This document shows positions 6,654-15,103 of a stretch of 57,944 bases of DNA, one piece after another; within the stretch, counting starts at the first letter, position 1, and every line of letters begins with the position of its first letter. Source of the stretch: Agrobacterium sp. a22-2 (GTDB lineage: Bacteria > Pseudomonadota > Alphaproteobacteria > Rhizobiales > Rhizobiaceae); assembly GCF_012276985.1 (NCBI RefSeq), contig NZ_JAAXMM010000022.1, positions 1 to 57,944 on the forward strand, given 5' to 3'. Position numbers and translations under genes: made by a program. The notes below the pieces were generated by a model. It had not been told where the DNA came from and did no database searches. It saw only the letters and a list, made by a program, of their open reading frames with translations.

Positions 6654-9131
6654 TCATTGCCCCTGCCCCGCCCGCTTCAGGCGCAGGGCATTGGTCACCA
6701 CGAAAACGCTCGAAAGCCCCATCGCAGCCGCGCCGATCATCGGCGAAAGCAGGATGCCGAAGGATGGATAAAGAATACCGGCGGCCACCGGGATCAGCAA
6801 GACATTGTAGCCGAATGCCCAGAAAAGGTTCTGGCCGATATTGCGGATCACCGCGCGGGCGATCGTCACGGCGCGCACCGCGGCCGTCAGATCGCCGGCC
6901 ACCAGAACGATGTCGGCGCTCTCGATCGCCACGTCGGTGCCGGTGCCGACCGCAATGCCGGTATCGGCCTCGGCCAGCGCCGGCGCATCGTTGATGCCGT
7001 CGCCGACAAAGGCCACCTTCTGCCCCTTGGCCTTCAGCGCCTTGACGGTCTCGACCTTGGTCTGCGGCAGGGCTTCGGCCACCACCTCGTCGATCCCGGC
7101 GGCCTTTGCCACGGCTTCAGCCGTGCGCCGGTTGTCGCCGGTCACCATGATCACCTTAAGCCCGAGCGCCTTGAGGCCGGCCACCGCCGACACGCTGGTC
7201 GGCTTGATCGGATCCGATATGGCGATGATCGCCGCAAGCTTGCCGTCGATCGCCGCATAGAGCGGCGTCTTGCCCTCGTCGCCCAGCCGTTCGGCGTCCG
7301 CCGCAAACCGGTCGATGGCAAGGCCGATTTTCACCATGTAACGATCCGCCCCCGCCTCGATGCGCCGGCCGGACACCGTGCCCGATACGCCGAAGCCGAC
7401 CGAGGCCTCGAACCCGTCGACAGGCTGCAGGCTCAAGTCCCGCGCCTTGGCCGCCTCGACGATCGCCGCGGCCAGCGGGTGTTCGGAGCGGCTTTCCAGG
7501 CTTGCCACCAGCGCCAGAACCTCCGCCTCGTCAAAGCCTTCCGCCACCTTGAGGTCGGTCAGTTCGGGCTCGCCGCGGGTGATCGTGCCCGTCTTGTCGA
7601 GCACTACCGTATCGACCTCGCTCAAGGTCTGCAGCGCCTCGCCCTTGCGGAACAGCACGCCCAGTTCGGCGGCCCGTCCGGTGCCCACCATGATCGAGGT
7701 CGGCGTGGCCAGCCCCATGGCGCAGGGACAGGCAATGATCAGCACGGCCACCGCATTGACCAGCGCATAGGTATAGGCGGGCTCCGGTCCAAACATCATC
7801 CAGACGCCGAAGGTCAGCGCCGCGGCGCCCATCACCGCCGGCACGAACCAGGCGGTGATACGGTCGACCATCATCTGGATCGGCAGTTTCGCGCCTTGCG
7901 CCTCGCCGACCATGCGGATGATCTGCGAGAGCATCATGTCGGCGCCGACCTTGGTGGCCCGGAAGCGGAAGCTGCCTGATTTGTTGATCGTGCCGCCGAT
8001 GACGATGGCGCCGGCCTGTTTTTCGACCGGAACCGGCTCGCCCGATATCATCGCCTCGTCGACATAGGAATGGCCGTCGATCACCTCGCCGTCGACGGCA
8101 ATGCGCTCGCCCGGCCGGATGACGACGATATCGCCCGCCACCACGTCGCCGCTGGCAATGTCCTGTTCCACGCCGTCACGCTCGACGCGGGCGGTCTTGA
8201 CCTGCAGGCCGGCCAGCCGGCGAATCGCCTGGCCGGTGCGGCCCTTGGCGCGCGCTTCCAGCAGGCGCCCGAGCAGCACCAGCGTGATGATCACGGTGGC
8301 CGCTTCATAATAGACATAGCGCGCCTCGGCCGGCAGCACGCCGGGCGCAAAGGTCGTCACCAGCGAATAGAAATAGGCGGCTGCCGTGCCGACCGCGACC
8401 AGCGAATTCATGTCCGGTCCGCCGCGCAACAGCGCCGGCACGCCCTTTTCGAAGAAACGCAGGCCGGGGCCGAGCAGCACCGCGGTCGCCAGCGCAAAAT
8501 AGATGTAATTCAGCGTGTTGCCCGGCAGCGCGCCCATCAGCCAGTGATGCATCGGCGCATAGATATGGCTGCCCATTTCAAGCACGAACAGCGGCAGCGT
8601 CAGCAGGCCGGCAATCCACACGTCGCGAGTGAGCGTCGAAATTTCGCGGTCGCGGGCCAACTGGCCTCTATCCTCGTCGTCGCCGGCCTCAACCGCACGG
8701 GCCTTGTAGCCGGCCTTTTCCACGGCCTTGATCAGCGCCGGCAGCTGGCTGCGTCCGCCCAGCACCGTCACGGTCGCCTTGTTGGTCGCCAGATTGACCG
8801 AGGCCTTTTCCACCGAGGGCACTTTCAAAAGCGCCTTTTCCACCCGCGACACGCAGGAGGCGCAGGTCATGTCATCGATGTCGAGTTCCAGCACCTCCGG
8901 TTTGACCTCGTAGCCGGCGGCATGGATGGCACGCAGCAGCGCCTCGGCGGAAAAGCCCTCTGCCGGCGTCACGGTCAGGGTCTCAGTCGCGAAATTGACG
9001 GCACTCGTCTCGACGCCCGGCACGCCGGCCGCCGCCTTTTCTACCCGCCGCACGCAGGACGCGCAGGTCATGCCGGCCACCGGCACGGCAATGGTGGAAA
9101 TCGGCGGAAAAGTCTTGGGTATCTGGTTCAT
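6654..9131 (-). CDS. actP: Cu(I)-translocating P1B-type ATPase ActP/CopA
   Basis: 825 residues, a full-length copper exporter of the inner membrane. Two N-terminal HMA domains carry CxxC at about 23-26 and 90-93. Then come membrane helices, the actuator-domain SGEP (about 363-366), the ion-channel CPC (468-470, IIACPCAMGLATP), the phosphorylation site DKTGT (512-516), an HP motif in SRSEHPLAAA, and GDGINDAPAL. The C-terminal helices hold Asn/Met/Ser residues (YNVLLIP, MGLSS) consistent with the Cu(I) class. It pumps Cu(I) to the periplasm using ATP. It is first in the actP-hmrR unit and preceded by an HmrR box (9150-9180). No defects are seen. Confidence 0.96.
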   Translation of the reverse strand: MNQIPKTFPPISTIAVPVAGMTCASCVRRVEKAAAGVPGVETSAVNFATETLTVTPAEGFSAEALLRAIHAAGYEVKPEVLELDIDDMTCASCVSRVEKALLKVPSVEKASVNLATNKATVTVLGGRSQLPALIKAVEKAGYKARAVEAGDDEDRGQLARDREISTLTRDVWIAGLLTLPLFVLEMGSHIYAPMHHWLMGALPGNTLNYIYFALATAVLLGPGLRFFEKGVPALLRGGPDMNSLVAVGTAAAYFYSLVTTFAPGVLPAEARYVYYEAATVIITLVLLGRLLEARAKGRTGQAIRRLAGLQVKTARVERDGVEQDIASGDVVAGDIVVIRPGERIAVDGEVIDGHSYVDEAMISGEPVPVEKQAGAIVIGGTINKSGSFRFRATKVGADMMLSQIIRMVGEAQGAKLPIQMMVDRITAWFVPAVMGAAALTFGVWMMFGPEPAYTYALVNAVAVLIIACPCAMGLATPTSIMVGTGRAAELGVLFRKGEALQTLSEVDTVVLDKTGTITRGEPELTDLKVAEGFDEAEVLALVASLESRSEHPLAAAIVEAAKARDLSLQPVDGFEASVGFGVSGTVSGRRIEAGADRYMVKIGLAIDRFAADAERLGDEGKTPLYAAIDGKLAAIIAISDPIKPTSVSAVAGLKALGLKVIMVTGDNRRTAEAVAKAAGIDEVVAEALPQTKVETVKALKAKGQKVAFVGDGINDAPALAEADTGIAVGTGTDVAIESADIVLVAGDLTAAVRAVTIARAVIRNIGQNLFWAFGYNVLLIPVAAGILYPSFGILLSPMIGAAAMGLSSVFVVTNALRLKRAGQGQ

Positions 9132-9149
9132 GGCATCACCTCTGATGCC

Positions 9150-9180
9150 TATGTGGGGCTTCCCACCATGGGAAGGTCAA
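9150..9180 (-). promoter_or_regulatory. HmrR-type copper promoter of actP
   Basis: TTGACC (9175-9180, minus strand) and CACATA (9150-9155) are spaced 19 bp. The spacer holds a perfect dyad CTTCCCA-TGG-TGGGAAG at 9159-9175. It matches the copZ promoter in spacing and in the TGGGAAG half-site, supporting joint control by HmrR. Confidence 0.88.
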
Positions 9181-9204
9181 GAGCCCAATCGCATTTAATT
9201 CGTC

Positions 9205-10251
9205 TCAGAGAATTTCGGAGAAATCCGCCTCGTCGCGATAGGGCTCGAACGCCGCCACCACGCGGGCGCGGATGCTCTCGGGCATCTCAGAACCGCGACC
9301 GGCGATACCCTTGTTGAGCCGTTCCCTCTTGGCGGACCCCATGTCGGAAAAGCAGGTGGCCAGCGTGTCGCCGCTGACGATGTCCTCGCCGAGGAAGGCG
9401 GCAAGCCTGCGGGCCAGGGCCTCCTTGTCGCCCAGGAAATCGCGCTCGTAGGAGATCCAGAACGGCTTCACCAGTCCCATCGCCTCGCAGCGCTTCCAGC
9501 TCAGGTAGAAGTGCAGATACCAGGCGGCATAGCGCTCGACCAGCATGCCGAGCCGGGTCTCCTCGTCGAGGTCGGGATATTTGAGCGGCAGCGAATCGGC
9601 GAAATAGACCTGTTCGACCGGCCAACTGGCCGGATACTCCTTGCGCTGGCCAAGGATCATATCGTCCAGGCTGCGGATCGAATCGAAAACATTGCGATAG
9701 GTGATGATCGGCCTGATGTTATAGAGGTCGATCTGCCGGCAGAGATAAGGCGTGCAGCGCACATGGTGCTGCGCCACGTAACCCACCCCATTGGTGCCAT
9801 GCTGGATCAGTGCAAGCTCGTCGGTCTCCTGCTCGCGCAGCGTGATCCCCATGGAATAGATGGTCTGGGCATGCAGGCTCGGCGCCATCAGCTTGGCATC
9901 GGGCAGCTTCAGAGACCGGCGCAGGCTGCCGCTGATGAAGGTCGAAGCCGATTTCGGCGAACAGGCCACCAGGATATTGGTCTGCGCGGCGCGCGCCGCC
10001 GTCAGCTTGGCGCGCAGGATCGCCGCCGAGAATTCGCCGAAACCGATCTTCAGCCGCTCGGCCGAGTCGGCATCCATCTTGGGTAGATAGAAGGGATTAG
10101 CCATGCCCAGCGCCCCGGCCACCACTAGAGCATCCTGCGGATCGGTCTTGAGCAGGAATTCATCGAATTTCGCCCTCACCCAGGCAAGATCGCCCGATGT
10201 CGAGATCGTCTTGATGAAGGTGTGCAGGAGTCGTACCATTTCAGGCTTCAA
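9205..10251 (-). CDS. Sulfotransferase-like protein A (tandem pair)
   Basis: 348 residues from a TTG at 10251 (GGAAAG about 10 nt upstream); an ATG four codons later (10239) is the alternative. Residues 98-105 (SPKSASTF) match the 5'-phosphosulfate-binding loop (PKSGTT-type) of PAPS-dependent sulfotransferases, and TYRNVFDSI (about 184-192) resembles the 3'-phosphate-binding strand-loop. It shares the central block GYVAQHHVRCTPYLCRQI with its neighbour. No signal peptide or membrane helix is seen, so it is probably cytosolic. Substrate unknown; polysaccharide or small-molecule sulfation is only an inference. It lies 69 nt after gene B on the same strand. Confidence 0.75.
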   Translation of the reverse strand: MKPEMVRLLHTFIKTISTSGDLAWVRAKFDEFLLKTDPQDALVVAGALGMANPFYLPKMDADSAERLKIGFGEFSAAILRAKLTAARAAQTNILVACSPKSASTFISGSLRRSLKLPDAKLMAPSLHAQTIYSMGITLREQETDELALIQHGTNGVGYVAQHHVRCTPYLCRQIDLYNIRPIITYRNVFDSIRSLDDMILGQRKEYPASWPVEQVYFADSLPLKYPDLDEETRLGMLVERYAAWYLHFYLSWKRCEAMGLVKPFWISYERDFLGDKEALARRLAAFLGEDIVSGDTLATCFSDMGSAKRERLNKGIAGRGSEMPESIRARVVAAFEPYRDEADFSEIL

Positions 10252-10320
10252 AGGATTGATCTTTCCATTGTCTACAAAGGGATCGTTGTATTGCCGAGGG
10301 GGCGAAGGCCGACAGCCGCC

Positions 10321-11409
10321 TCAATCGTCCTCGCCCAGCAGCAACGACAGGTCGCCTTCGCTGCGGTAGCGGCCCATGATGCCGTGCACCTTGTCGCGAA
10401 TGACCGATGGCAAGGTGGCACCCCGTCCGGACACGCCTTTGTTGAGCCTGAGCTTCTTGCCGTCGCTGGTATCGCCGAAGGTCTCGGCAATACGGTCGGC
10501 ATTGACGAATTCGCGGCCGACGAATTCGGCGATACGCTGGCCAAGCGCAGCCTTGTCGCCGAGGAAATCCTTTTCATAAGAGGCCCAGAGCGGCCTCACC
10601 AGACCGGCCGCCTCGCATTTGCGCCAGTTCAGCAGGAACTGCACATACCAGATGCAATTGGCATCGACGAGCACATGGAAGCGGTCGACCGGATCCATCG
10701 AGGCGTAGTTGGTTGGCAGGCCATCATAAAAATAGTGCGGATTGTCGCTCCGCGCCACCTTGCGCGGCTCCATGAACATGTCGTCCAGGCTCACCAGCGT
10801 GTCGAAATAATTGCGGATCGTGACGATCGGACGGATATTGTAGAGCTCGATCTGCCGGCACAGATAAGGCGTGCAGCGCACGTGATGCTGGGCGACATAG
10901 CCGACACCATTCAGGCCGTGGCGCATCAGCGCCAACTCGTCGGTTTCCTGGTTGCGCAGATTGGCGCCGAGCACCGAGCTTGAGGGCGGCGTATAGGTCG
11001 GCAGGGCCAGCGACACCTGATTGACCTCCATGGCGCGGCAGAGCGCCGCAGCGATGAAGGTGGAGGCCGATTTCGGGGCGCAGGCGAGCAGAACATTGGG
11101 TTGGCGGGCGCGCGATGCCGTCAGCCGGGTCCGCAGCACCAGTTCGGTCAACTGGCTGAGCGACAGCGCCAGCCGGCCGGCGCTGCCATCGTCCATGGTC
11201 GGCACATAGAAGGGATAGGCGTAGGACAGCGCCGCTGCCACCGACAGCGCCCGCTGCGGCGGAACCGTCTTGACGAATTCGTCGGCCTTGCGGCGCACCC
11301 CGGCCACATCGGCATCAAGGGCGATGGCCATCATGAATTCGTGGATGCGCTGATCCAGCCCGACGGTTTCGGCCTCGGCGGGGTTCTCTTTCTGAACGGC
11401 TGAACTCAT
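10321..11409 (-). CDS. Sulfotransferase-like protein B (tandem pair)
   Basis: 362 residues from ATG 11409 (AGGGG 8-10 nt upstream). Residues 111-118 (APKSASTF) form the presumed PAPS-binding P-loop. NIRPIVTIRNYFDTL supplies the 3'-phosphate-binding segment, and the C-terminal LNKGVSGRG matches the LNKGIAGRG of protein A. The two are clearly paralogues from an old duplication: catalytic blocks are conserved while N termini and loops differ. It is probably cotranscribed with gene A downstream. An internal region (YTPPSSSVLGANLRNQETDELALM) may form the acceptor pocket. Substrate unknown. Confidence 0.75.
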   Translation of the reverse strand: MSSAVQKENPAEAETVGLDQRIHEFMMAIALDADVAGVRRKADEFVKTVPPQRALSVAAALSYAYPFYVPTMDDGSAGRLALSLSQLTELVLRTRLTASRARQPNVLLACAPKSASTFIAAALCRAMEVNQVSLALPTYTPPSSSVLGANLRNQETDELALMRHGLNGVGYVAQHHVRCTPYLCRQIELYNIRPIVTIRNYFDTLVSLDDMFMEPRKVARSDNPHYFYDGLPTNYASMDPVDRFHVLVDANCIWYVQFLLNWRKCEAAGLVRPLWASYEKDFLGDKAALGQRIAEFVGREFVNADRIAETFGDTSDGKKLRLNKGVSGRGATLPSVIRDKVHGIMGRYRSEGDLSLLLGEDD

Positions 11410-11560
11410 GCGGCACGCCCCTTTTGACGCCGACCATCGGCCGGCAGAGTGGACTTTCGGCAAAGCCTGATGGAACAAGCTTGCGCGAACGTTGCCGTCA
11501 GCGCGCTCCGCCCCGCGTTTCAAGCCCTTGCCGCCCGCCTGTCCGGACCGGGACAGACCA

Positions 11561-11977
11561 TCACACCAGCCGGCGGGCGGCCTCTTCGCGGATGCGCTGG
11601 ATCATCGAGCGCAGCCCGTTGGCACGCTGGGCGGAGAGATGTTCGAGAAGGCGCAATTGCTTGAACAGGTCGAGCGCATCGAAGGTGACGACGTCCGAGG
11701 CCTTCTTGCCCGAATAGGCCGACAGCACGATGGCGACCAGGCCGCGCACGATGAAGGCGTCGCTGTCGCCGTGATAGGTCATCACCGGATCGGCTCCCTC
11801 GCCGGCCGTCGTTGCCAGCCAGACCTGGCTGGCGCAGCCCTGCACCTTGTTCTCCGCCGTCTTGTCGGCGTCGGGCAGATCCGGCAGCGCCTTGCCCAGC
11901 TCGATGACAAAGCGCATGCGATCCTCCCAATCGTCGAGAAAGGCAAAATCGTCGATGATCTCTTGGATCGCTGTCAT
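11561..11977 (-). CDS. sufE: SufE family sulfur acceptor protein
   Basis: 138 residues. The conserved persulfide-accepting Cys is in KVQGCASQVW (about residue 48). The surrounding fold (IIDDFAFLDDWEDRMRFVIELGKALP, FIVRGLVAIVLSAYSGK) is typical of SufE. The protein takes sulfur from the cysteine desulfurase SufS and stimulates it for Fe-S cluster assembly. The start at 11977 (MTAIQEIIDDF) matches usual SufE N termini; an ATG at 12001 is in frame. It stands alone, with no suf operon nearby, which is common in rhizobia. About 150 bp between it and the sulfotransferase pair hold no gene. Confidence 0.92.
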   Translation of the reverse strand: MTAIQEIIDDFAFLDDWEDRMRFVIELGKALPDLPDADKTAENKVQGCASQVWLATTAGEGADPVMTYHGDSDAFIVRGLVAIVLSAYSGKKASDVVTFDALDLFKQLRLLEHLSAQRANGLRSMIQRIREEAARRLV

Positions 11978-12148
11978 GATGGGTTCAAGCTCACGGTTCA
12001 TCTCTGGAATGCTTCTAAACTAACTCGTTGGCGATTTGAACCTGTTGCGGCGCAAAAATGTCGGGCTGCCAATCGCAGGTGAGGTCTGGCAATCGACGGG
12101 CAACTGTGGAAGGAATCACCCTTTCGACCCGCCGTTCAGGGATAGGCC

Positions 12149-12487
12149 ATGCCGACCACATTTTCCACGCTTCTGGTTTTCTCTGCCGCGGCGTTTTGCG
12201 AGATTGCCGGCTGCTTTGCTTTCTGGGCCTGGCTGCGGCTGTCAAAATCCGCCTTCTGGCTGCTGCCCGGCAGCGCCTCGCTTGTGCTGTTCGCCCTGCT
12301 ATTGACCTTTGCGCCAAGCGATCTCGCCGGCCGCGCCTATGCCGCTTACGGCGGCCTCTACATCGTCGCTTCGCTGACCTGGCTCTGGCTGATCGAAGGC
12401 CACCCGCCCGACCGCTGGGACCTGTCCGGCTCGGCCCTGGCAGTGGCCGGATCGCTGGTAATCCTGTTCGGACCGCGGCCGGCGTGA
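12149..12487 (+). CDS. YnfA/UPF0060 family small membrane protein
   Basis: 112 residues with four predicted membrane helices and family motifs: AAAFCEIAGCFAFWAWLRL at the N-terminus, GRAYAAYGGLYIVASLTWLWLIEG in the middle, and DLSGSALAVAGSLVILFGPR at the end. The family resembles small multidrug resistance transporters in topology; some members have been linked to efflux, but most are untested. GGGATAGG precedes the ATG. It is a single gene pointing toward a minus-strand terminator at 12506-12537. Confidence 0.92.
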   Translation: MPTTFSTLLVFSAAAFCEIAGCFAFWAWLRLSKSAFWLLPGSASLVLFALLLTFAPSDLAGRAYAAYGGLYIVASLTWLWLIEGHPPDRWDLSGSALAVAGSLVILFGPRPA

Positions 12488-12505
12488 TTCGCCCCGGCCG
12501 ACAAG

Positions 12506-12537
12506 AAAAAACCGCGAGGTGTTTTCACACCCCGCGG
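12506..12537 (-). terminator. Intrinsic terminator for a minus-strand transcript
   Basis: On the minus strand CCGCGGGGTG and CACCTCGCGG form a 10-bp stem (one G-U) with a 6-nt loop, followed by TTTTTT. It is 154 nt beyond the DUF5330 stop, leaving room for a long 3' UTR or a separate small RNA. It may also act weakly on ynfA transcripts from the other side. Confidence 0.8.
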
Positions 12538-12690
12538 CATCAGCAAAACGCTGAAGGCGACAGTTGGGACAGGCACGACAGGCAGCGGGTCATGGTCTCC
12601 GTGAACCCACGGTAACGGGCCGCTGCAAGGGGTGGAGCGGGCAAGCGAGGCTGCCCGGAAAGGGATGGCAGAATAAACGGGTGTCTAGTC

Positions 12691-13095
12691 TCAGAGGACG
12701 GGTTTCGGCCGCGGCGTCGGGATGGTCGGCATGACAGTGCCGGTGACGATCACGTCGGATGCGGCGCCCGGGCGGCTCTCGTCAGTCTCAGCCAGCGCCT
12801 GGTTCTCGCCCGGCGCATCGGCAAATTGTTTGCCCAGCATCTGGTAGGCGACGAAGGCGCCTTCGCGGGCCCGCAGCCCCAGTGCATTGAAGGTCTCGAC
12901 GCCCTTCACGCAGACATCGGGCTTCTCCATGCACAGACCGCTGACATAATCATAGGCGCCGGTGGCAGCGGCAATTGCCGAACCGATTTCCAGCTGCGGC
13001 CCTTTCGCCTCTTCGCCGGGCTGCTGCCCGTTGAAATAGGAAAGCGCCACCAGAACCATCGAGAACCAGAACGTTCCTTTGATCAGAAACCACAT
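12691..13095 (-). CDS. DUF5330 domain protein
   Basis: 134 residues from ATG 13095 (CAGGTGAAG upstream). The N-terminus MWFLIKGTFWFSMVLVALSYF is a membrane anchor or uncleaved signal, followed by a short domain with two Cys (GLCMEKPDVCVKG) and a proline-rich C-terminus. Rhizobial DUF5330 proteins have this layout; the function is unknown and envelope localisation is inferred. The longer frame to 13272 is rejected (no ribosome site, AT-rich upstream). 13096-13552 holds only divergent promoters and no gene I can support. Confidence 0.8.
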   Translation of the reverse strand: MWFLIKGTFWFSMVLVALSYFNGQQPGEEAKGPQLEIGSAIAAATGAYDYVSGLCMEKPDVCVKGVETFNALGLRAREGAFVAYQMLGKQFADAPGENQALAETDESRPGAASDVIVTGTVMPTIPTPRPKPVL

Positions 13096-13552
13096 CGTCT
13101 TCACCTGTTTCCTGTTGCGACAGCTTGATCCGTGTCGCGCCGGTATTGTCTCCGGCTCTTGGAAAGCGACCCTAGCGACGGGTCGCAAAGATCGCTTTTC
13201 AAAACTCGTTCGGTTTTTCGCCGAATTTGCTTCAAATGCTGTTTTTCGGCATTTGACCTGCATTTGTCTCAAATTCTAACGACCGGTGTTAAGCATAATT
13301 GAGGCACCCGCCCGACGTTCCACAGGCTTTCGCAAGGTCCGCCTGCCACAGGTCTTAACGCACAACAAAAACAGAAGATAAATCCAACGCTTACGGGCTG
13401 TTAACCACGAAATCGAAAGCCTTGGCCATTTGTCCCATTATGGGCATTCCGCGGCTTTTGACAGGGTTTCACGCCTTTCCTTTTATCGTTTCCTTAAACC
13501 CGCAAGGCCTATGGTTTGGGCCTGAAAAGGGACCGCTCTGCGGAATTTTGGC

Positions 13553-15103
13553 GTGCAGGTATTGAGTAAAATCGCTGATCGAGCAATCGCTGTCGTGGAC
13601 CGTGCAGCCCATGGCTGCCTGGTGCGCATGGGCGATACGCCGGAGGCCCGCACGGCAGAAATCGCCATCCTGCGCAGCCTGTTTTTAGCCTTCCTGGCGC
13701 CGCTGATTGCTGCCCCCCTGGCGCTCTCGATGATCATCAGCCCCGCCGTTGCCCTGCCGCTCGGCGTCTCGGTGGTGGTTGCCGTGCTGCTGATTTCGTC
13801 CGTGTCGGCGCTGGCCGTTCTGCGGCTGCGCGGTCCGGTGGGCGCGAACGATGCGATCGATCCCGCAGGCGTCGGCCTGCCGCTCGAGGTCTGCCCCGGC
13901 ATGGTCCTGTTTCTTGATCAAAACGGCATCCCGCAATCGGCCGGCGGGCGCGATGCGGCCCTCTACATTCCCTATCTGCGCGAGCCGCTGGAGCGTGCCT
14001 TTGCCGAACAGGTGCATGTCACCGATCGCATTGCCTTTGCCAGCGCCTTCGACCGGCTGCGCCAGGGCGACGACGCGGCAGCGGTCGAGGTTCGCCTCGG
14101 CCGTCCGGCCAGCGGCAGCGATGCCGGCCGTTTCATGAATGTGCGCCTCGATCTTTCGGCCCGCCGCGATGCTTATGGACAGTTTGCAGGCGTCGTCGGC
14201 GTGATGCGCGATATCACGGCGGATGTTGCCGCCCGCGCCGAAATTGCCCGGATGGCCGGCGAGGTCGATCAGGCCAACGATGCCAAGTCGCGCTTCCTGG
14301 CCGCCGTCAGCCACGAGATGCGCACGCCGCTCAACGCCATTCTCGGCTTTTCCGATATCCTGATCGGCGAGTATTTCGGCCGCCTGGAAAACGACCGCCA
14401 GCGTGAATATGTCCATCTGATCCGCCAGTCGGGCGGCCATCTCTTGTCCGTGGTCAATGCTATGCTGGACATGAGCAAGATCGAGGCCGGCCGCTACGAA
14501 CTGATGCTGGAACCCTTCCCGATCGCCGAAGCGGTCAGCGAATGCGAAAGCATGCTCGGCCTGCAGGCCCGCGAAAAGGGCCTGACGCTGACCAGCCGCC
14601 TCGGCCGGGGCCTCGGCGAGGTGACCGCCGACCAGCGCGCCATCCGCCAGATCCTCATCAACCTGGTCGGCAATGCCATCAAGTTCACGGAAGCCGGCGG
14701 CGCCGTCACCGTCGATGCGACGATCGAGGGCGGCGACCTGAAGCTGTCGATCAGCGATACCGGCATCGGCATCGCACCCGACAAGATCAAATTGCTCGGC
14801 CAGCCTTTCGTGCAAATCCAAAACGACTATAACCGCCGCTACGAAGGCTCCGGCCTCGGGCTGTCGCTGGTCAAGGGCCTGGTCGCCCTGCATGGCGGCC
14901 GCTTCGCGATGACCAGCCGGGTCGGCGAAGGCACCGTGGTCAGTCTCACGGTTCCGGCCGACGGATCCGGAACGGGCCGCGAGGATATCGCCGGCGACGG
15001 CAAGATGATCGAATTTCCGCCACGGTTGAAAGCCACCGTCGAACGGGCCGAAGGGCAGAAAGAGGAAAGACTGGATGACGACGCGAAAGCGAAAATCGCC
15101 TGA
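13553..15103 (+). CDS. Membrane sensor histidine kinase (PAS-like, HisKA, HATPase)
   Basis: 516 residues from a GTG (ATG at 13628 is the alternative). Two membrane helices (about 43-63 and 68-92), a PAS-like region (about 115-225, ending VVGVMRDITADV), and a coiled linker. The HisKA box FLAAVSHEMRTPLNAIL has phospho-acceptor His254. The N box is NLVGNAIKF (N374), G1 DTGIGI (402-407), and G2 GSGLGL (432-437). It is a complete kinase related to the alphaproteobacterial PleC/PdhS-like group by overall look; no receiver domain is attached and no response regulator is adjacent. It overlaps the next gene by 29 nt, suggesting translational coupling. Confidence 0.9.
   Translation: MQVLSKIADRAIAVVDRAAHGCLVRMGDTPEARTAEIAILRSLFLAFLAPLIAAPLALSMIISPAVALPLGVSVVVAVLLISSVSALAVLRLRGPVGANDAIDPAGVGLPLEVCPGMVLFLDQNGIPQSAGGRDAALYIPYLREPLERAFAEQVHVTDRIAFASAFDRLRQGDDAAAVEVRLGRPASGSDAGRFMNVRLDLSARRDAYGQFAGVVGVMRDITADVAARAEIARMAGEVDQANDAKSRFLAAVSHEMRTPLNAILGFSDILIGEYFGRLENDRQREYVHLIRQSGGHLLSVVNAMLDMSKIEAGRYELMLEPFPIAEAVSECESMLGLQAREKGLTLTSRLGRGLGEVTADQRAIRQILINLVGNAIKFTEAGGAVTVDATIEGGDLKLSISDTGIGIAPDKIKLLGQPFVQIQNDYNRRYEGSGLGLSLVKGLVALHGGRFAMTSRVGEGTVVSLTVPADGSGTGREDIAGDGKMIEFPPRLKATVERAEGQKEERLDDDAKAKIA

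Noticed and set aside
6105..7979. 624-residue plus-strand frame opposite actP and hmrR
   Set aside because: Shadow of the ATPase gene; no ribosome site and no recognisable domain.
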